From: Calliopsis andreniformis
Taxonomy: Eukaryota > Arthropoda > Insecta > Hymenoptera > Andrenidae
Length of the DNA stretch: 64,000 bases
Assembly (NCBI RefSeq): GCF_051401765.1
Contig: NW_027480548.1
Coordinates: forward strand, 186,001-250,000
Direction: 5' to 3'
Shown here piece after piece: positions 39,134 through 52,465 of this stretch. Both the position numbers and the translations under genes were made by a program. A model generated the notes under the pieces. It searched no databases. It saw nothing but the letters and a program-made list of their open reading frames with translations, and was not told the origin of the DNA. Every line of letters starts with the position of its first letter. The first letter of the stretch is position 1.

Positions 39134-41871
39134 GATTGAGGGTTCCGGATTGAGGATTCAGAATTGAAATTTGAGGACTGAGCATTGAGGTTTGAAGATT
39201 GAGTATTGAGGATTGAAGATTGAGAATTGAGGATTGAGGATTGAGGATTGAGGATGAGAACTGAGGGTTGAGGATAGAGGTTTGAGGACTGAGGACTGAC
39301 GATTGAGGATTGAGAATTGAGGATTGAGGATTGAGGGTTGAAGATTGAGGATTGGGTATTGAGGATTGAAGAATGAGGATTGAGGATTGAGGATTGAGGA
39401 TTGAGGATTGAAGATTGAGTATTGAAGATTGAAGATTGGCGATCGAGGATTGAGAATTGAGGATTGAGTATTGAGGACTGAGCATTGAAGATTGAGTATT
39501 GAGGATTGAAGGTTGAGGATTGTGGATTGAGGATTGAGGATTGAGGATTGAATATTGAGGATTGGGGACTGAGTGTTGAGGGTTGAATGATGAGAATTGA
39601 TGTTTGTGGATAGAGGTTTGAAGATTGCAGATTGAGTATTGAGTATTGAAAACTGTGAATTGATAATATTCTATTGAAGATTGAGGGTTGACAACTGATT
39701 GTTGAGGACTGAGGGCTGAAGCTTGAGGATTCAGGATTGAGGATTCAGGATTGAGGTTTGAGGAGAGATGACTGAGGATTGAGGATTGACGATTGAGAAT
39801 TGAGGATTGAGGATTGAGGATTGAAGATTGAGGATTGGCTGTTGAGGATTGAACATCGAGGACTGAGGATTGAGGATTGAGGATTGAGGATTGAGGATTG
39901 AATGTTGAATATTGATGAATGAAGATTGAGGATTGCGGATTGAGGGTTGTGGATTGAGAACGAGGACTGAGGGTTGAGTGTTGATGCCTGAGGTCTGAGG
40001 ACTGAGGATTGAGGATTGCGAACTGAGGATTGAGGATTGGGGATTGAAGATTGAGGATTGGGTATTGAGCATTGAAGAATGAGGATTGAAGAATGAGGAT
40101 TGGGGATTGAGTACTGAGGATTGAGGATTGAATATTGAGTATTGAGGATTGAATATTGAGGATTGAGGATTGAGGATTGAGGATTGAGGATTGAAGATTG
40201 AGTATTGAGGATTGAAGATTGAGGATTGAGGAGTGAGGATTGAGGATTGAGGATTGAGGATGGAGGATTGAAGATTGAGTGTAGTGGATTGAGAACGAGG
40301 ACTGAGGGTTGAGTATTGATGTTTGAGGTCTGAGCATTGAGGACTGAGGATTGAGAATTGAGGATTGATGATTGAGGATTGAAGATTGAGGATTGGGTAT
40401 TGAGGATTGAAGAATGAGTGTTGAGTGTTGAGGATTGAGGATTGAGGATTGAAGACTGAGTGTTGAGTGTTGAGTGATGAGAATTGATGTTTGTGGATTG
40501 AGATTTGAAGATTGAAGAATGGGGATTGAGTATTGAAAACTGTCAATTGACGATATTCTATTGAGGATTGAGGATTGACAACTGATTGTTGAGGACTGAG
40601 GGCTGAAGATTGAGGATTCAGGATTGAGGATTCAGGATTGAGGTTTGAGGACTGAGGATTGAGGGTTGAGGATTGGGGATTGAGGATTGAGGATTGAGGA
40701 TTGAAGATTGAGGATTGGGTATTGAGGATTGAACATTGAGGATTGAGGATTGAGAATTGAAGATTGAGGATCGAGGATTGAGTGTTGTGGATTGAGGACG
40801 ATGACTGAGGGTTGAGTATTGATGTTTGAGGTCTGAGGATTGAGGATTGAGGATTGAGAATTGAGGATTGAGGATTGAGGATTGAAGATTCAGGATTGGG
40901 TGTTGAGGATTGAAGAATGAGGATTGAGGATTGAGGATTGAGGGTTGAGGGTTGAAGATTGAGTATTGAGGATTGAAGATTGAGGATTGAGGATTGATGA
41001 TTGAGGATTGAGGATTGAGGATTGAAGATTGAGGATTGGGTATTGCTCAATGAACATTGAGGATTGAGGATTGAGGATTTAGGATTGAGGATTGAGGACT
41101 GAAGATTAAATATCGATGATTGAAGACTGAGGATTGAGGATTGATGGTTGTGGATTGAGGACGAGGACTGAGGGTTCAGTATTGCTGTTTGAAGACTGAG
41201 GATTGAGTTTTGAGGGTTGAGAATTGAGGATTGAGGATTGAGGATTGAAGATTGAGGATTGGGTATTGAGGATTGAAGAATGAGGATTGAGGATTGACGG
41301 TTGAGGATTGAGGATTGAAGACTGAGTGTTGAGGGTTGAGTGATGAGGATTGATGTTTGTGGATAGAGATTTGAAGATTGCAGATTGAGTATTGAGTATT
41401 GAAAACTGTGAATTGATGATATTCTATTGAGGATTGAGGATTGACAACTGATTGTTGAGGACTGAGGTCTGAAGATTGAGGATTCAGGATTGAGGATTCA
41501 GGTTTGATGTTTGAGGACTGAGGATTGAGGATTGAGGATTGAGGATTGGGGATTGAGGATTGAGGGTTGAGGATTGAAGATTGAGGATTGGGTATTGCGG
41601 ATTGAACATTGGGGATTGAGGATTGAGTATTGGGGATTGAGGATTGACGATTGAGGATTGAGTATTGTGGATTGAGAATTGAGGGTTGATTATTGAAGAT
41701 TGAGTATTGAGGATTGAAGATTGAGGATTGAGGATTGAGGATTGAAGATTGAGGATTGGGTATTGAGGATTGTAGGATGAGGTTTGAAGATTGAGTACTG
41801 AGGATTGAAGATTAAGATTCAGGATTGAGGTTTCAGGAGAGAGGACTGAGGATTGGGGATTGAGGATTGAG
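39134..41871 (+). repeat. Mosaic blocks M2
   Basis: In order, it holds copies of about 34008-34280, 37891-38150 (offset 1,589, at 39480-39740), 36600-37141 (at 39712-40253), 34535-35648 (at 40633-41746) and 37141-37893 (at 41119-41871). Module A copies lie near 39655, 40540 and 41400. The one near 40540 has CTGTCAATTGACG in place of CTGTGAATTGAGG. Confidence 0.65.
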
Positions 41872-44800
41872 GATTGAGGATTGAAGATTGAGGATTGGGT
41901 ATTGAGGATTGAACATTGAGGATTGAGGATTGAGTAGTGAAGATTGAGGATCGAGGATTGAGGGTTGTGGATTGAGGACGAGGACTGAGGGTTGAGTATT
42001 GATGTTTGAGGTCTGAGGATTGAGGATTGAGGATTGAGAATTGAGGATTGAGGATTGAGGATTGAAGATTGAGGATTGGGTGTTGAGGATTGAAGAATGA
42101 GGATTGAGGATTGAGGATAGAGTGTTGAGGGTTGAAGATTGAGTTTTGAGGATTGAAGATTGTAGATTGAGGATTGAGGATTGAGGATTAAAGATTGAGG
42201 ATTGAAGATTGAGGATTGGGTATTGCGGATTGAACATTGAGGATTGAGGATTGAGGATTGAGGATTGAGGATCGAGGACTGAAGATTCAATATTGATGAT
42301 TGAAGATTGAGGATTGAGGATTGAGGATTGAGGATTGAGGATTGAAGATTGAGTATTGAGGATTGTAGCCTGACGATTGAGGATTGAGGATTGACGATTG
42401 AGAATAGAGGATTGAGGATTGAGGATTGAAGATTGAGGATTGGGTATTGAGGATTGAAGAATGAGGATTGAGGATTGAGGATTGAGGATTGAGGATTGAA
42501 GATTGAGTATTGTGGATTGAAGGTTAAGATTGAGGATTGAGGATTGAGGGTTGAGGGTTGAAGATTGAGTTTTGAGGATTGAAGATTGAGGAGTGAGGAT
42601 TGAGGATTGAGGATTGAGGATTGAAGATTGAGTATTGAGGATTGAAGCCTGACGATTGAGGATTGAGGATTGACGATTGAGAATAGAGTATTGAGGATTG
42701 AGGATTGAAGATTGAGGATTGGGTATTGAGGATTGAAGAATGAGGATTGAGGATTGAGGATTGAAGACTGAGGACCGGGTATTGATGATTGAACATTGAG
42801 GATTGAGGATTGAGGATTGAGGATTGAGGATTGAGGATTGAAGGTTGAATATTGATGAATGAAGATTGAGGATTGAGGGTTGAAGGTCGTGGATTGAGGA
42901 CGAGGACTGAGGGTTGAGTATTGATACTTGAGGCCTGAGGATTGAGGATTGAGGATTGCGAATTGAGGATTGAGGATTTAAGATTGAGGATTGGGTATTG
43001 AGGATTGAAGATTGAGCATTGAGGATTGAGGACAGAGGATTGAGGATTGAAGATTGAGTATTGAGGATTGAAGATTGACGATTGAGTATTGAGGATTGAG
43101 GATTGAGGATAGAGGATTGAGGATTGAGGATTGAAGATTGAGTATTGAGGATTGAAGATTGAGGATTGAGGATTGAGGATTCAGGATTGAGGATTGAAGA
43201 CTGAGTACTCAAGATTGAAGATTGAGGATTGAGGATTGAGAATTGAGGATTGAGGATTGAGGATTGAGGATTTAAGATTGAGGATTGGGTATTGAGGATT
43301 GAAGATTGAGCATTGAGGATTGAGGACAGTGGATTGAGGTTTGAAGATTGAGTATTGAGGATTGAAGATTGACGATTGAGGATTGAGGATAGAGGATTGA
43401 GGATTGAGGATTGAAGATTGAGTATTGGGGATTGAAGATTGAGGATTGAGGATTGAGGATTCAGGAATGAGGATTGAAGATTGAGTACTGAAGATTGAAG
43501 ATTGAGGATTGAGGATTGAGGATTGAGGATTGAGGATTGAGGATTGAGGATTGAAGATTGAGTATTAGGGATTGAAGATTGAGGATTGAGGATTGAGGAT
43601 TGAGGATTGAGGATTGAAGATTGAGTACTGAGGATTGAAGATTAAGATTGAGGATTGAGGATTGAGGACTGAGGATTGAGGACTGAGGATTGAAGGTTCA
43701 GTATTGAGGATTGAAGATTGAGAATTGAGGATTGAGGATTGAACATTGAGGACTGAGTGTTGAGGGTTGAGTGATGAGAATTGATGTTTGTGGATAGAGA
43801 TTTGAAGATTGCAGATTGAGTATTGAGTATTGAAAACTGTGAATTGAGTATATTCTATTGAGGATTGAGGATTGACAACTGATTGTTGAGGACTGAGGGC
43901 TGAAGATTGAGGGTTCCGGATTGAGGATTCAGAATTGAAATTTGAGGACTGAGCATTGAGGATTGAAGATTGAGTATTGAGGATTGAAGATTGAGAATTG
44001 AGGATTGAGGATTGAGGATTGAGGATGAGGGCTGAGGGTTGAGGATTGAGGTTTGAGGACCGAGGACTGAGGATTGAGGATTGAGAATTGAGGATTGAGG
44101 ATTGAGGGTTGAAGACTGAGGATTGGGTATTGAGGATTGAAGAATGAGGATTGAGGATTGAGGATTGAGGATTTAGGATTGAAGATTGAGTATTGAGGAT
44201 TGAAGATTGACGATCGAGTATTGAGAATTGAGGATTGAGTATTGAGGACTGAGGATTGAAGATTGAGTATTGAGGATTGAAGGTTGAGGATTGTGGATTG
44301 AGGATTGAGGATTGAGGATTGAAAATTGAGGGTTGGGGACTGAAGGTTGAGGGTTGAATGATGAGAATTGATGTTTGTGGATAGAGATTTGAAGACTGCA
44401 GGTTGAGTATTGAGTATTGAAAACTGTGAAATCATGGTATTCTATTGAGGATTGAGGATGGACCACTGACTGTTGAGGACTGAGGGCTGAAGATTGAGGA
44501 TTCAGGATTGAGGATTCAGGATTGAGGTTTGAGGACTGAGGATTGGGGATTGAGGATTGAGGATTGAGGATTGAGGATTGAGGATTGAAGACTGAGGATC
44601 GGGTATTGATGATTGAACATTGAGGATTGAGGATTGAGGATTGAGGATTGGGGATTGAGGGTTGAAGGTTGAATATTGATGAAAGAAGATTGAGGATTGA
44701 GGGTTGAAGGTCGTGGATTGAGGACGAGGACTGAGGGTTGAGTATTGATACTTGAGGCCTGAGGATTGAGGATTGAGGATTGCGAATTGAGGATTGAGGA

Positions 44801-45599
44801 TTTAAGATTGAGGATTGGGTATTGAGGATTGAAGATTGAGCATTGAGGATAGAGGACAGAGGATTGAGGATTGAAGATTGAGTATTGAGGATTGAAGATT
44901 GACGATTGAGGATTGAGGATTGAGGATTGAGGATAGAGGATTGAGTATTGAGGATTGAAGATTGACGATTGAGGATTGAGGATTGAGGATTGAGGATAGA
45001 GGATTGAGGATTGAGGATTGAAGATTGAGTATTGAGGATTGAAGATTGAGGATTGAGGATTGAGGATTCAGGATTGAGGATTGAAGATTGAGTACTGAAG
45101 ATTGAAGATTGAGGATTGAGGATTGAGGATTGAGGATTGAGGATTGAGGATTGAGGATTGAAGATTGAGTATTGGGGATTGAAGATTGAGGATTGAGGAT
45201 TGAGGATTGAGGATTGAGTATTGAGGATTGAAGATTGACGATCGAGTATTGAGAATTGAAGATTGAGAATTGAGGATTGAGGATTGAACATTGAGGACTG
45301 AGTGTTGAGGGTTGAGTGATGAGAATTGATGTTTGTGGATAGAGATTTGAAGATTGCAGATTGAGTATTGAGTATTGAAAACTGTGAACTGAGTATATTC
45401 TATTGAGGATTGAGGATTGACAACTGATTGTTGAGGACTGAGGGCTGAAGATTGAGGGTTCCGGTTTGAGGATTCAGAATTGAAATTTGAGGAATGAGCA
45501 TTGAGGATTGAAGATTGAGTATTGAGGATTGAAGATTGAGAATTGAGGATTGAGGATTGAGGATTGAGGATGAGGGCTGAGGGTTGAGGATTGAGGTTT
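41872..45599 (+). repeat. Variable region with three related 0.3-kb tags
   Basis: Less block-like than its flanks. A tag with GAAGGTCGTGGATTGAGG and GATACTTGAGGCCTGAGG occurs near 42840-42930, 44665-44760 and, outside this region, 54290-54385. Module A is missing for about 2.4 kb (from about 41400 to 43835), the second-longest gap in the window. Copies then follow near 43835, 44420 and 45380. About 43736-44100 is similar to 45281-45640. Confidence 0.6.
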
Positions 45600-47474
45600 G
45601 AGGACCGAGGACTGAGGATTGAGGATTGAGAATTGAGGATTGAGGATTGAGGGTTTGAAGACTGAGGATTGGGTATTGAGGATTGAAGAATGAGGATTGA
45701 GGATTGAGGATTGAGGATTGAGGATTGAAGATTGAGAATTGAGGATTGAAGATTGACGATCGAGGATTGAGAATTGAGGATTGAGTATTGAGGATTGAGG
45801 ATTGAAGATTGAGTATTGAGGATTGAAGGTTGAGGATTGTGGATTGAGGATTGAGGATTGAGGATTGAAAATTGAGGATTGGGGACTGAATGTTGAGGGT
45901 TGAATGATGAGAATTGATGTTTGTGGATAGAGATTTGAAGATTGCAGATTGAGTATTGAGTATTGAATACTGTGAATTGATGATATTCTATTGAGGATTG
46001 AGGATTGACAACTGATTGTTGAGGACTGAGGGCTGAAGCTTGTGGATTCTGGATTGAGGATTCAGGATTGAGGTTTGAGGAGAGAGGACTGAGGATTGAG
46101 GATTGAGGATTGAGAATTGAGGATTGAGGATTGAGGATTGAAGATTGAGGATTGGCTGCTGAGGATTGAACATTGAGGATTGAGGATTGAGGATTGAGGA
46201 TTGAGGATTGAAGGTTGAATATTGATGAATAAAGATTGAGGATTGAGGATTGAGGATTGAGGATTGAGGATTGAGGATTGAGGATTGAAGATTGAGGATT
46301 GAAGATTGAGTATTGAGGATCGAAGATTGAGGATTGAGGATTGACGATTGAGGATTGAGGATTGAGGATTGAGGATTGAAGATTGAGGGTTGAGGATTGA
46401 AGATTAAGATTGAGGATTGAGGGTCGAGGATTTAGGGTTGATGATTGAGGATTGGGGACTGAGTATTGAGGGTTGAGTGATGAGAATTGATGTTTGTGGA
46501 TAGAGATCTGAAGATTGCAGATTGAGTATTGAGTATTGAAAACTGTGAATTGAGGATATTGTATTGAGGATTCAGGATTGGCAACTGATTGTTGAGGACT
46601 CAGGGCTGAAGATTGAGGATTCAGGATTGAGGATTCAGGATTGAGGTTTGAGGTCTGAGGATTGAGGATTGAGGATTGAGGATTGAGGATTGAGGATTGA
46701 AGACTGAGGATTGGGTATTGAGGATTGAACATTGAGGATTGCGTGTTGAGGATTGAGGATTGAGTATTGAGGATTGAAGGTTGACTGTTAATGATTGATG
46801 ATTGAGGATTGAGGATTGAGTGTTGTGGATTGAGGACGAGGTCTGAGGGTTGAATATTGATGTTTGATGTCTGAGGATTGAATATTGAGGATTAAGGATT
46901 GAGGATCGGGGATTGAGGATCTGGGATTGGAGATTGTTTATTGAGGACTGAAGATTGAGGATTGAGGATTGAGGATTGAGAATTGAGAATTGAGGGTGAG
47001 TACTGAGTGTTGAGGATTGATGTTTGAGGAACGAGGATTGAGGATTGAGGATTGAGGACTGAGGATTGACGATTGAGTATTGACGGTTGAGGATTGATTA
47101 CTGAGGATTGAGGATTGAGGATTGAGGATTGAGGATTGAGGATTGAGGATTGAGGATTGAAGATTCAGTATTGACGATTGAAGATTGAGAATTGAGGATT
47201 GAGGATTGAACATTGAGGACTGAGCGTTCAGGGTTGAGTGATGAGAATTGATGTTTCTGGATAGAGATTTGAACATTGCAGATTGGGTATTGAGTATTGA
47301 AAACTGTGAATTGAGCATATTCTATTGAGGATTGAGGATTGACAACTGATTGTTGAGGACTGAGGGCTGAAGATTGAGGGTTCCGGATTGAGGATTCAGA
47401 ATTGAAATTTGAGGACTGAGCATTGAGGATTGAAGATTGAGTATTGAGGATTGAAGATTGAGAATTGAGGATTG
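45600..47474 (+). repeat. 1.87-kb block, first copy
   Basis: Matches 50221-52074. The offset is 4,621 up to about 46270 and 4,600 afterwards, so one copy differs by 21 bp (three heptamers). It includes the 8-bp phase slip GAGGGTTTGAAGACTG near 45650, a module A variant with GAATACTGTG near 45966, and module A copies near 46545 and 47305. Confidence 0.75.
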
Positions 47475-48262
47475 ACGATTGAGGATTGAGGATTGAGGAT
47501 TGAAGATTGAGGGTTGAGGATTGAAGATTAAGATTGAGGATTGAGGGTTGAGGATTTAGGGTTGATGATTGAGGATTGGGGACTGAGTATTGAGGGTTGA
47601 GTGATGAGAATTGATGTTTGTGGATAGAGATCTGAAGATTGCAGATTGAGTATTGAGTATTGAAAACTGTGAATTGAGGATATTGTATTGAGGATTCAGG
47701 ATTGGCAACTGATTGTTGAGGACTCAGGGCTGAAGATTGAGGATTCAGGATTGAGGATTCAGGATTGAGGTTTGAGGTCTGAGGATTGAGGATTGAGGAT
47801 TGAGGATTGAGGATTGAGGATTGAAGACTGAGGATTGGGTATTGAGGATTGAACATTGAGGATTGCGTGTTGAGGATTGAGGATTGAGTATTGAGGATTG
47901 AAGGTTGACTGTTAATGATTGATGATTGAGGATTGAGGATTGAGTGTTGTGGATTGAGGACGAGGTCTGAGGGTTGAGTATTGATGTTTGATGTCTGAGG
48001 ATTGAATATTGAGGATTAAGGATTGAGGATCGGGGATTGAGGATCTGGGATTGGAGATTGTTTATTGAGGACTGAAGATTGAGGATTGAGGATTGTGGAT
48101 TGAGAATTGAGAATTGAGGGTGAGTACTGAGTGTTGAGGATTGATGTTTGAGGAACGAGGATTGAGGATTGAGGATTGAGGACTGAGGATTGACGATTGA
48201 GTATTGACGGTTGAGGATTGATTACTGAGGATTGAGGATTGAGGATTGAGGATTGAGGATTG
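46381..48262 (+). repeat. 1,124-bp spaced direct repeat
   Basis: About 46381-47138 is repeated at 47505-48262. Both copies hold GGATTTAGGGTTGATG, a module A copy with ATATTGTATTGAGG and GGCAACTGATTG (near 46545 and 47665), and GGATCTGGGATTGGAGATTG (near 46917 and 48040). The second copy ends abruptly by joining GACAACTGATTGTTGAGG, an internal part of module A, near 48263. Confidence 0.75.
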
Positions 48263-48387
48263 ACAACTGATTGTTGAGGACTGAGGGCTGAAGATTGAGG
48301 GTTCCGGATTGAGGATTCAGAATTGAAATTTGAGGACTGAGCATTGAGGATTGAAGATTGAGTATTGAGGATTGAAGATTGAGAATT

Positions 48388-50225
48388 GAGGATTGACGAT
48401 TGAGTATTGACGGTTGAGGATTGATTACTGAGGATTGAGGATTGAGGATTGAGGATTGAGGATTGAGGATTGAGGATTGAGGATTGAAGATTCAGTATTG
48501 ACGATTGAAGATTGAGAATTGAGGATTGAGGATTGAACATTGAGGACTGAGCGTTCAGGGTTGAGTGATGAGAATTGATGTTTCTGGATAGAGATTTGAA
48601 CATTGCAGATTGAGTATTGAGTATTGAAAACTGTGAATTGAGTATATTCTATTGAGGATTGAGGATTGACAACTGATTGTTGAGGACTGAGGGCTGAAGA
48701 TTGAGGGTTCCGGATTGAGGATTCAGAATTGAAATTTGAGGACTGAGCATTGAGGATTGAAGATTGAGTATTGAGGATTGAAGATTGAGAATTGAGGATT
48801 GAGGATTGAGGATTGAGGATTGAGGACTGAGGATTGACGATTGTGTATTGAAGGTTGAGGATTGATTACTGAGGATTGAGGATTGAGGATTGAGGATTGA
48901 GGATTGAGGATTGAGGATTGAAGATTCAGTATTGACGATTGAAGATTGAGAATTGAGTATTGAGGATTGAACATTGAGGACTGAGCGTTCAGTGTTGAGT
49001 GATGAGAATTGATGTTTCTGGATAGAGATTTGAAGATTGCAGATTGAGTATTGAGTATTGAAAACTGTGGATTGAGTATATTCTATTGGGGATTGAGGAT
49101 TGACAACTGATTGTTGAGGACTGAGGGCTGAGGATTGAGGATGCAGGATTGAGGATTCAGAATTGAGATTTGAGGACTGAGGATTGAGGATTGAGGATTG
49201 AGGATTGCGAATTGAGGATTGAGGATTTAAGATTGAGGATTGGGTATTGAGGATTGAAGATTGAGCATTGAGGATTGAGGACAGAGGATTGAGGATTGGA
49301 GATTGAGTATTCAGGATTGAAGATTGACGATTGAGTATTGAGGACTGAGGATTGAGGATAGAGGATTGAGGATTGAGGATTGAAGATTGAGTATTGAGGA
49401 TTGAAGATTGAGAATTGAGGATTGAGGATTGAACATTGAGGACTGAGTGTTGAGGGTTGAGTGATGAGAATTGATGTATGTGGATAGAGATTTGAAGATT
49501 GCAGATTGAGTATTGAGTATTGAAAACTGTGAATTGAGTATATTCTATTGAGGATTGAGGATTGACAACTGATTGTTGAGGACTGAGGGCTGAAGATTGT
49601 GGGTTCCGGATTGAGGATTCAGAATTGAAATTTGAGGACTGAGCATTGAGGATTGAAGATTGAGTATTGAGGATTGAAGATTGAGAAATGAGGATTGAGG
49701 ATTGAGGATTGAGGATGAGGGCTGAGGGTTGAGGATTGAGGTTTGAGGACCGAGGACTGAGGATTGAGGATTGAGAATTGAGGATTGAGGATTGAGGGTT
49801 GAATTCTGAGGATTGGGTATTGAGGATTGAAGAATGAGGATTGAGGATTGAGGATTGAGGATTGAGGATTGAAGATTGAGAATTGAGGATTGAAGATTGA
49901 CGATCGAGGATTGAGAATTGAGGATTGAGTATTGAGGATTGAGGATTGAAGATTGAGTATTGAGGATTGAAGGTTGAGGATTGTGGATTGAGGATTGAGG
50001 ATTGAGGATTGAAAATTGAGGACTGGGGACTGAATGTTGAGCGTTGAATGATGAGAATTGATGTTTGTGGATAGAGATTTGAGGATTGCAGATTCAGTAT
50101 TGAGTATTGAAAACTGTGAAATGATGATATTCTATTGAGGATTGAGGATTGACAACTGATTGTTGAGGACTGAGGGCAGAAGCTTGAGGATTCTGGATTG
50201 AGGATTCAGGATTGAGGTTTGAGGA
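48388..50225 (+). repeat. 1.84-kb block, first copy (offset 6,991)
   Basis: Matches 55379-57216. It carries three full module A copies near 48625, 49065 and 49525 and one near 50115. The unit GAATTCTGAGG near 49802 and GTATGTGGATAG near 49467 are shared only with the partner copy. Its right end meets the 45600-type block at GAGGACCGAGG. Confidence 0.75.
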
Positions 50226-52074
50226 CCGAGGACTGAGGATTGAGGATTGAGAATTGCGGATTGAGGATTGAGGGTTTGAAGACTGAGGATTGGGTATTGA
50301 GGATTGAAGAATGAGGATTGAGGATTGAGGATTGAGGATTGAGGATTGAAGATTGAGAATTGAGGATTGAAGATTGACGATCGAGGATTGAGAATTGAGG
50401 ATTGAGTATTGAGGATTGAGGATTGAAGATTGAGTATTGAGGATTGAAGGTTGAGGATTGTGGATTGAGGATTGAGGATTGAGGATTGAAAATTGAGGAT
50501 TGGGGACTGAATGTTGAGGGTTGAATGATGAGAATTGATGTTTGTGGATAGAGATTTGAAGATTGCAGATTGAGTATTCAGTATTGAATACTGTGAATTG
50601 ATGATATTCTATTGAGGATTGAGGATTGACAACTGATTGTTGAGGACTGAGGGCTGAAGCTTGTGGATTCTGGATTGAGGATTCAGGATTGAGGTTTGAG
50701 GAGAGAGGACTGAGGATTGAGGATTGAGGATTGAGAATTGAGGATTGAGGATTGAGGATTGAAGATTGAGGATTGGCTGTTGAGGATTGAACATTGAGGA
50801 TTGAGGATTGAGGATTGAGGATTGAGGATTGAAGGTTGAATATTGATGAATAAAGATTGAGGATTGAGGATTGAGGATTGAGGATTGAGGATTGAGGATT
50901 GAGGATTGAAGATTGAGTATTGAGGATTGAAGATTGAGGATTGAGGATTGACGATTGAGGATTGAGGATTGAGGATTGAAGATTGAGGGTTGAGGATTGA
51001 AGATTAAGATTGAGGATTGAGGGTTGAGGATTTAGGGTTGATGATTGAGGATTGGGGACTGAGTATTGAGGGTTGAGTGATGAGAATTGATGTTTGTGGA
51101 TAGAGATCTGAAGATTGCAGATTGAGTATTGAGTATTGAAAACTGTGAATTGAGGATATTGTATTGAGGATTCAGGATTGGCAACTGATTGTTGAGGACT
51201 TAGGGCTGAAGATTGAGGATTCAGGATTGAGGATTCAGGATTGAGGTTTGAGGTCTGAGGATTGAGGATTGAGGATTGAGGATTGAGGATTGAGGTTTGA
51301 AGACTGAGGATTGGGTATTGAGGATTGAACATTGAGGATTGCGTGTTGAGGATTGAGGATTGAGTATTGAGGATTGAAGGTTGACTGTTAATGATTGATG
51401 ATTGAGGATTGAGGATTGAGTGTTGTGGATTGAGGACGAGGTCTGAGGGTTGAGTATTGATGTTTGATGTCTGAGGATTGAATATTGAGGATTAAGGATT
51501 GAGGATCGGGGATTGAGGATCTGGGATTGGAGATTGTTTATTGAGGACTGAAGATTGAGGATTGAGGATTGAGGATTGAGAATTGAGAATTGAGGGTGAG
51601 TACTGAGTGTTGAGGATTGATGTTTGAGGAACGAGGATTGAGGATTGAGGATTGAGGACTGAGGATTGACGATTGAGTATTGACGGTTGAGGATTGATTA
51701 CTGAGGATTGAGGATTGAGGATTGAGGATTGAGGATTGAGGATTGAGTATTGAGGATTGAAGATTCAGTATTGACGATTGAAGATTGAGAATTGAGGATT
51801 GAGGATTGAACATTGAGGACTGAGCGTTCAGGGTTGAGTGATGAGAATTGATGTTTCTGGATAGAGATTTGAACATTGCAGATTGAGTATTGAGTATTGA
51901 AAACTGTGAATTGAGTATATTCTATTGAGGATTGAGGATTGACAACTGATTGTTGAGGACTGAGGGCTGAAGATTGAGGGTTCCGGATTGAGGATTCAGA
52001 ATTGAAATTTGAGGACTGAGCATTGAGGATTGAAGATTGAGTATTGAGGATTGAAGATTGAGAATTGAGGATTG
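50221..52074 (+). repeat. 1.87-kb block, second copy
   Basis: Second copy of 45600-47474. Its right two thirds (from about 51066) are copied again at 54784-56176 (offset 3,718), so parts of this sequence exist three or four times within 12 kb. Confidence 0.75.
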
Positions 52075-52465
52075 AGGATTGAGGATTGAGGATTGAGGAC
52101 TGAGGATTGACGATTGAGTATTGAAGGTTGAGGATTGATTACTGAGGATTGAGGATTGAGGATTGAGGATTGAGGATTGAGGATTGAGGATTGAGGATTG
52201 AAGATTCAGTATTGACGATTGAAGATTGAGAATTGAGTATTGAGGATTGAACATTGAGGACTGAGCGTTCAGGGTTGAGTGATGAGAATTGATGTTTCTG
52301 GATAGAGATTTGAAGATTGCAGATTGAGTATTGAGTATTGAAAACTGTGGATTGAGGATATTCTATTGGGGATTGAGGATTGACAACTGATTGTTGAGGA
52401 CTGAGGGCTGTGGATTGAGGATGCAGGATTGAGGATTCAGAATTGAGATTTGAGGACTGAGGATT

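Noticed and set aside
45068..46732. 554-codon reverse-strand reading frame, and dozens of shorter ones, as genes for a repetitive protein
   Set aside because: A perfect array has no reverse-strand stop in any frame, so long frames are expected. Frames overlap each other in different phases, end at single substitutions such as GGATTCA or GGATTTA, and have no non-repeat domain, signal peptide or separate codon pattern.
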